From assembly GCA_003241475.1 (NCBI GenBank), contig QFQB01000073.1, forward strand, positions 1 to 10,278: a DNA stretch of 10,278 nucleotides, given 5' to 3'. How positions within the stretch are numbered: position 1 is the first letter of the stretch; each line of letters starts with the position of its first letter. Below the pieces are notes generated by a model. It ran no database searches. It saw nothing but the letters and a program-made list of their open reading frames with translations, and was not told the origin of the DNA. This stretch comes from Micavibrio aeruginosavorus. GTDB lineage: Bacteria > Pseudomonadota > Alphaproteobacteria > Micavibrionales > Micavibrionaceae. Below are positions 7,290 to 10,278 of the stretch, in pieces. Position numbers and translations under genes: made by a program.

Positions 7290-8519
7290 TTAATGGGCGT
7301 AGGCGCGTGCGGATATTGTGGTGGCTGATGGTATGACGCGAAGGCCCGGCGTGGCCGGTATCGCATCAAGCCCTTCAGCGGCTTCATTGAAGAATATTTT
7401 CGTTTTATGAAGCTTGGCGCAACGCTGGAAAATGGCATGGCCTGCAGTTTTAAGCGTTTCCTTCAGCGGCTGGCTGGTCACCAAAGCCCATTTTGCGGCG
7501 GCCAGTTCGTTGCATTCGCCGCTTGCGTTGGTCGCGCCGCCGAAATAATCGGCTAGGCCAGAGCGTTTAAAATCATCCGAATTACATTCGAAAGCGATTA
7601 GATCCTCGCGGGCGACTTCGGCTTTGCTCTTTACATTGATAAGGGAGCCTGGCGTGGCAAGGTGAATGTCATCGCGGATGTCACACATGAAATTGTAGAG
7701 GAATTCCTTGAATCCTTCTTTCGTGCGGGCATGCAGCGGCAATCTGTTTGCATCGCCCCACATTTGCTTGGGCTCGAATTCGAACTCGAAACGGGAGACG
7801 AGTGATTCACTCAAATTGTTTTTAAGCGTATCGAACATGTCTTCGCAAGCCTCAAACACGAAAGCTACGGGATATTTCGGGTGGCGTACGGCGAAGCCAT
7901 ATTCGGTGCGTGCGGCGATATAACCGCCCAGCACATGAAGATCGTCATAAATTACATCGTCGCAAAAAGCGGGATCGTTCATTTTGCGGTATTTGCTCAA
8001 GAAGCGCTGGTAGCCGTCGCGCAGGCTGTCACCGTCTTTCAGCTCGCATTCCTTTTCATCGCGGTCGGCAATGCCACCGATAACCTCGGCCGTTTTCATC
8101 GCGCTTTTTTCGTTGTAATCGCCTTTGTTGCGTTTGCGTGTTGCGACATCCATTTCGAAACGGTAACGCAGGCTCATATCGCTTTGGGAAAGTTTCGCGG
8201 TCGGTGATCCGTTTTCGACCGTATCCAATAGAACGCTGGTCAGAGGCAATTTGCCTGTATACATCTGGCCCGGGATGAGGGCGCTGTTTTCAGCGGATGA
8301 AAAAAAGGCCCGAATGTTCATGAAACACTTCGGGCCTGTAACGAGAATCTTGGGTTCCGGCTCTTTACATTCCGCCGGCAACATATCCTTGAGATCAATG
8401 AATTTGGGGACGATGCCCAGATCGGAGAGAAACTTTTTTTCCGCTTTGGTCAGCGGCAATAGAGGGCCTTTGGGATCGTCTGGATTGATACCGAAACCGA
8501 TGGCTTTCTCAAAACTCAT
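7290..8519 (-). CDS. Orphan 409-residue protein, no recognised family
   Basis: I do not recognise this protein. It is 409 residues and soluble-looking: no signal peptide, no hydrophobic stretch long enough for a membrane helix, rich in charged residues and with scattered cysteines. No nucleotide-binding loop, HTH, protease or nuclease motif stands out. The coding frame is uninterrupted, and antisense and alternative frames look like shadows. The ATG at 8519 is preceded by GAGGGGG (about 8537-8531), roughly 11 bases upstream, a strong if slightly distant ribosome-binding site. It is the first gene of the minus-strand cluster and ends 40 bases before the kinase, so it is likely to be co-transcribed with it. 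The outstanding oddity is an intrinsic-terminator-like hairpin with a T7 tract inside the gene at about codons 62-74, which could reduce expression of everything downstream. No in-frame ATG just after it has a ribosome-binding site, so the upstream start stands. Confidence 0.78.
   Translation of the reverse strand: MSFEKAIGFGINPDDPKGPLLPLTKAEKKFLSDLGIVPKFIDLKDMLPAECKEPEPKILVTGPKCFMNIRAFFSSAENSALIPGQMYTGKLPLTSVLLDTVENGSPTAKLSQSDMSLRYRFEMDVATRKRNKGDYNEKSAMKTAEVIGGIADRDEKECELKDGDSLRDGYQRFLSKYRKMNDPAFCDDVIYDDLHVLGGYIAARTEYGFAVRHPKYPVAFVFEACEDMFDTLKNNLSESLVSRFEFEFEPKQMWGDANRLPLHARTKEGFKEFLYNFMCDIRDDIHLATPGSLINVKSKAEVAREDLIAFECNSDDFKRSGLADYFGGATNASGECNELAAAKWALVTSQPLKETLKTAGHAIFQRCAKLHKTKIFFNEAAEGLDAIPATPGLRVIPSATTISARAYAH
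8300..8337 (-). terminator. Intragenic intrinsic terminator or attenuator
   Basis: Read on the minus strand, AGGCCCGAA (8337-8329) pairs perfectly with TTCGGGCCT (8314-8306). An inner 4-bp stem (8327-8324 with 8318-8315) sits across one bulged base (8328), closing a 5-base loop. The 3' arm runs straight into seven T residues (minus strand 8306-8300). This is the form of a strong Rho-independent terminator, oriented with the gene it sits in, about 180 bases after the start codon. The same bases encode the residues GPKCFMNIRAFFS, so the structure is embedded in coding sequence. Whether it works is untested; a closely following ribosome would suppress it. Confidence 0.65.
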
Positions 8520-8689
8520 AAACTTACATCCCCCTCAGAACGCTATTTATGAGGGCATTGTGTACCGCAATATTAGAAACAGGTCAACAACAATTATGGC
8601 AAAAATTTCAGGCTGGAATCGTTAAATCCTTTGGAGTACAAGGGGTAGCAGGATATTTAATCAACTCAAAGACTTGTGGATAATTAACC
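8520..8689. promoter_or_regulatory. Divergent intergenic region between orphan gene and lpdA
   Basis: This 170-base AT-rich gap must hold start signals for both strands. For lpdA, a weak pair TTGGAG (8631-8636) and TATTTA (8654-8659) has 17-base spacing, with TTTAAT at 8656-8661 as an alternative -10. GATAAT (8679-8684), preceded by TGTG, is another -10-like box, but it would start the RNA almost at the ATG. The ribosome-binding site is weak (GTGGA at 8676-8680, 9 bases from the ATG). A 9-codon ATG frame (8596-8625) appears to be chance. No clear operator palindrome was found. Confidence 0.4.
8559..8587 (-). promoter_or_regulatory. Candidate promoter for the orphan-kinase-deaminase cluster
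   Basis: On the minus strand TTGACC (8587-8582, 5 of 6 to TTGACA) is followed after 17 bases by TACACA (8564-8559, 3 of 6). It would give a 5' leader of roughly 30 bases before the ATG at 8519. The -35 element is good and the -10 weak. Confidence 0.35.
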
Positions 8690-10087
8690 ATGACCGACGG
8701 AACCTCCTACGATGTGATTGTTATTGGCGCTGGCCCGGGCGGCTATGTGTGCGCGATTCGATGCGCCCAGCTGGGCATGAAGGTTGCCTGCGTGGAGAAG
8801 GAGCCCAAGCTCGGCGGCACTTGCCTGCGGGTCGGCTGCATCCCCTCCAAGGCGTTGCTTCACGCGTCCGAAAAGTATGATGCGGCCAGCCATCATTTTG
8901 CCGAGCTGGGCATTCAGCTTTCGGGCGTGAAGCTCGATCTGAAGGGCATGATGGGCCACAAGGAAAAAGTCGTGGAGGCCAACACCAAGGGCGTCGAGTT
9001 CTTGTTCAAGAAGAACAAGATCGACTGGCTGAAAGGCGAGGGCAAGATCGAAGCCAAGGGCAAAGTCTCCGTTGCCGGCAAGACCTACGATGCAAAGAAC
9101 ATCATCATTGCAACGGGGTCTGATGTCGTCTCGCTACCGGGTATTGCGATTGATGAAAAACAGATCGTGTCCAGCACGGGCGCCATTGCGCTCGATAAAG
9201 TGCCGGAAACGATGATCGTGATCGGCGCTGGCGTGATCGGGCTGGAGCTTGGTTCCGTCTGGTCGCGTCTGGGCGCAAAAGTCACGGTCATCGAATATCT
9301 GGACCGCATCCTGCCGGGCATGGACAACGAAGTTGCCAAGGAAGCGCAGAAGATCCTGACCAAACAAGGTCTGACATTCAAACTCGGCGCGAAAGTCACC
9401 TCTGCCGTCCCGGGCAAGAAGGGCGTTGATCTGACGATCGAGCCTGCTGCGGGCGGTTCTGCCGAAAAACTCTCCGCCGATATCGTGCTGGTGGCGGTGG
9501 GCCGCAAGGCCTACTCCGACGGGCTGGGCCTTGCCGATGCGGGCGTTGCGCTCGATGAACGCGGCCGCGTCAAAACCGACGGGCATTTTAAAACCAATGT
9601 GGACGGAATTTACGCCATCGGGGATGTGATCGCGGGTCCGATGCTGGCGCACAAGGCTGAAGACGAAGGCATGGCTATCGCCGAAATGCTGGCGGGCCAG
9701 AAACCGCACATCGACTACAACCTTATTCCGGGCGTGGTTTATACCTTCCCCGAAATCGCCAATGTCGGTAAAACCGAAGAACAGCTCAAATCCGAAGGCG
9801 TTCAATACAAGGTCGGGAAATTCCCGTTTATGGCCAACGGCCGCGCCCGCGCGATGAATGCGACCGAAGGTTTTGTGAAAATCATTGCCGATGCGAAAAC
9901 GGACAAGGTTCTGGGTTGCCACATTGTGGGGCCGGAAGCCGGAACCCTGATCGCCGAAGTGGTGATTGCCATGGAATTCGGCGCGTCCGCAGAAGACATC
10001 GCCCGCACCTGCCATGCGCATCCGACGCTGGAAGAGACAACCAAGGAAGCTGCGCTTGCCGTGGCCGGACGTCCTATCCATATCTAG
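8690..10087 (+). CDS. lpdA: Dihydrolipoyl dehydrogenase (E3)
   Basis: This FAD-dependent disulfide oxidoreductase reoxidises the dihydrolipoyl arm of E2 and reduces NAD+. It completes the OGDH complex and may serve pyruvate dehydrogenase and glycine cleavage too. The 465 residues match the family norm. Landmarks: FAD-binding GAGPGGYVCAIR (residues 13-24); the redox-active pair C45 and C50 in GGTCLRVGCIPSK, with Arg47 where Asn is commonest; NAD-binding VIGAGVIGLELGSV; the second FAD motif GIYAIGDVIAGPMLAHKAEDEG; and the C-terminal interface motif HAHPTLEE, with catalytic H444 and E449. The start at 8690 fits the conserved N-terminal spacing to the FAD motif, although the ribosome-binding site is weak. 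It lies about 4.1 kb downstream of odhB, separated by the HAD gene and the opposite-strand cluster, so it needs its own promoter. Identification is very secure. Confidence 0.98.
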   Translation: MTDGTSYDVIVIGAGPGGYVCAIRCAQLGMKVACVEKEPKLGGTCLRVGCIPSKALLHASEKYDAASHHFAELGIQLSGVKLDLKGMMGHKEKVVEANTKGVEFLFKKNKIDWLKGEGKIEAKGKVSVAGKTYDAKNIIIATGSDVVSLPGIAIDEKQIVSSTGAIALDKVPETMIVIGAGVIGLELGSVWSRLGAKVTVIEYLDRILPGMDNEVAKEAQKILTKQGLTFKLGAKVTSAVPGKKGVDLTIEPAAGGSAEKLSADIVLVAVGRKAYSDGLGLADAGVALDERGRVKTDGHFKTNVDGIYAIGDVIAGPMLAHKAEDEGMAIAEMLAGQKPHIDYNLIPGVVYTFPEIANVGKTEEQLKSEGVQYKVGKFPFMANGRARAMNATEGFVKIIADAKTDKVLGCHIVGPEAGTLIAEVVIAMEFGASAEDIARTCHAHPTLEETTKEAALAVAGRPIHI

Positions 10088-10131
10088 CGGTTCATATTTT
10101 ACAGGGCTTAATTAACCTTTTCTAACTTTGC

Positions 10132-10160
10132 AAGATTTCGCAGTAATAACGCGAAGTCTT
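10132..10160 (+). other. Hairpin downstream of lpdA
   Basis: AAGATTTCGC (10132-10141) pairs with GCGAAGTCTT (10151-10160) over 10 bp with one G-T wobble and a 9-base loop AGTAATAAC. No T run follows on the plus strand, so it is not a standard intrinsic terminator. It could be a 3'-end stabilising stem, a weak terminator or an operator for the next gene. Confidence 0.45.
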
Positions 10161-10235
10161 CACAATTCCGTCATGATTGAGGATTAAATCCCCGCGCATC
10201 CGGTTGGAGGCTATGAAGGCTTTCGGACAGACGGA

Positions 10236-10241
10236 TATAAT
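10236..10241 (+). promoter_or_regulatory. Perfect -10 box for the next gene
   Basis: TATAAT is an exact sigma-70 -10 hexamer lying 24 bases before an ATG at 10266. No convincing -35 hexamer lies at 15-19 bases upstream, so the promoter may need an activator or the match may be chance. Confidence 0.4.
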
Positions 10242-10265
10242 AAGGTGTGAACTAAAGAGTAGAAA

Positions 10266-10278
10266 ATGACGAAAACAC
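10266..10278 (+). CDS. Probable start of a further gene, cut by the window end
   Basis: ATG at 10266 opens a frame beginning MTKT that has no stop before the window ends. It is preceded by AGAGTAGAAA and by a TATAAT box. Only four codons are visible, so neither the product nor the reality of the gene can be established. Confidence 0.35.

Noticed and set aside
8596..8625. 9-codon ATG frame in the lpdA upstream region
   Set aside because: No ribosome-binding site, and it ends well before lpdA; probably chance.
9000..9020. 8-bp inverted repeat in lpdA (TCTTGTTC and GAACAAGA)
   Set aside because: AT-rich and short, no T tract, explained by Phe/Lys codons; likely chance.
9134..10081. Long minus-strand open frame (315 codons) opposite lpdA
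   Set aside because: It is a shadow of the GC-rich lpdA codon pattern; its translation has no recognisable motif and lpdA is certain on the other strand.
10108..10127. TTAA-rich stretch resembling a CtrA site
   Set aside because: The TTAA-N7-TTAA spacing is not met (the second half-site reads CTAAC at the wrong distance); such words are common in AT-rich gaps.

Overview
The window reads as a stretch of alphaproteobacterial chromosome. It has moderate-to-high GC, dense coding, and the three 2-oxoglutarate dehydrogenase (OGDH) complex genes in the order sucA (E1), odhB/sucB (E2), lpdA (E3). In most alphaproteobacteria these genes lie close together. Here they are split by six other genes. The class assignment comes from gene order and protein character; I cannot name a genus.

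Layout. Positions 1-1072 (+) hold the C-terminal part of SucA, followed by a clear intrinsic terminator (1079-1106). Next come a GT4-type glycosyltransferase (1120-2205, +) and an unclassified protein with a CoiA-like zinc-binding signature (2254-3252, +). The E2 gene odhB (3337-4587, +) has its own terminator (4593-4620). A HAD-family phosphatase (4636-5295, +) follows, only 2 bases from the end of a convergent minus-strand cluster. Read in its own direction, that cluster is an orphan 409-residue protein (8519-7290), a PfkB/adenosine-kinase-like sugar kinase (7249-6263) and a two-domain cytidine/dCMP-deaminase-like protein (6251-5298). A 170-base divergent intergenic region (8520-8689) separates it from lpdA (8690-10087, +). 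The last 191 bases hold a non-canonical hairpin, a perfect TATAAT box and the probable start of another gene at 10266.

How the genes work together. SucA, OdhB and LpdA form the OGDH complex of the TCA cycle; LpdA may also serve other 2-oxoacid dehydrogenases or the glycine cleavage system. The terminator after sucA and the separate location of lpdA suggest that the three subunits are transcribed from at least two, probably three, promoters. The kinase and deaminase are tightly coupled: the ribosome-binding site of the second overlaps the stop codon of the first. This is consistent with a nucleoside or nucleotide salvage role.

Most unusual observations. (1) A near-textbook intrinsic terminator (stem plus T7) lies inside the orphan gene, pointing in its direction of transcription. 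(2) The deaminase's C-terminal half looks like a second deaminase domain that has lost every zinc ligand and the catalytic glutamate. (3) Two unrelated accessory genes sit between sucA and odhB. I found no CRISPR array, tRNA, rRNA, insertion sequence or prophage signature.
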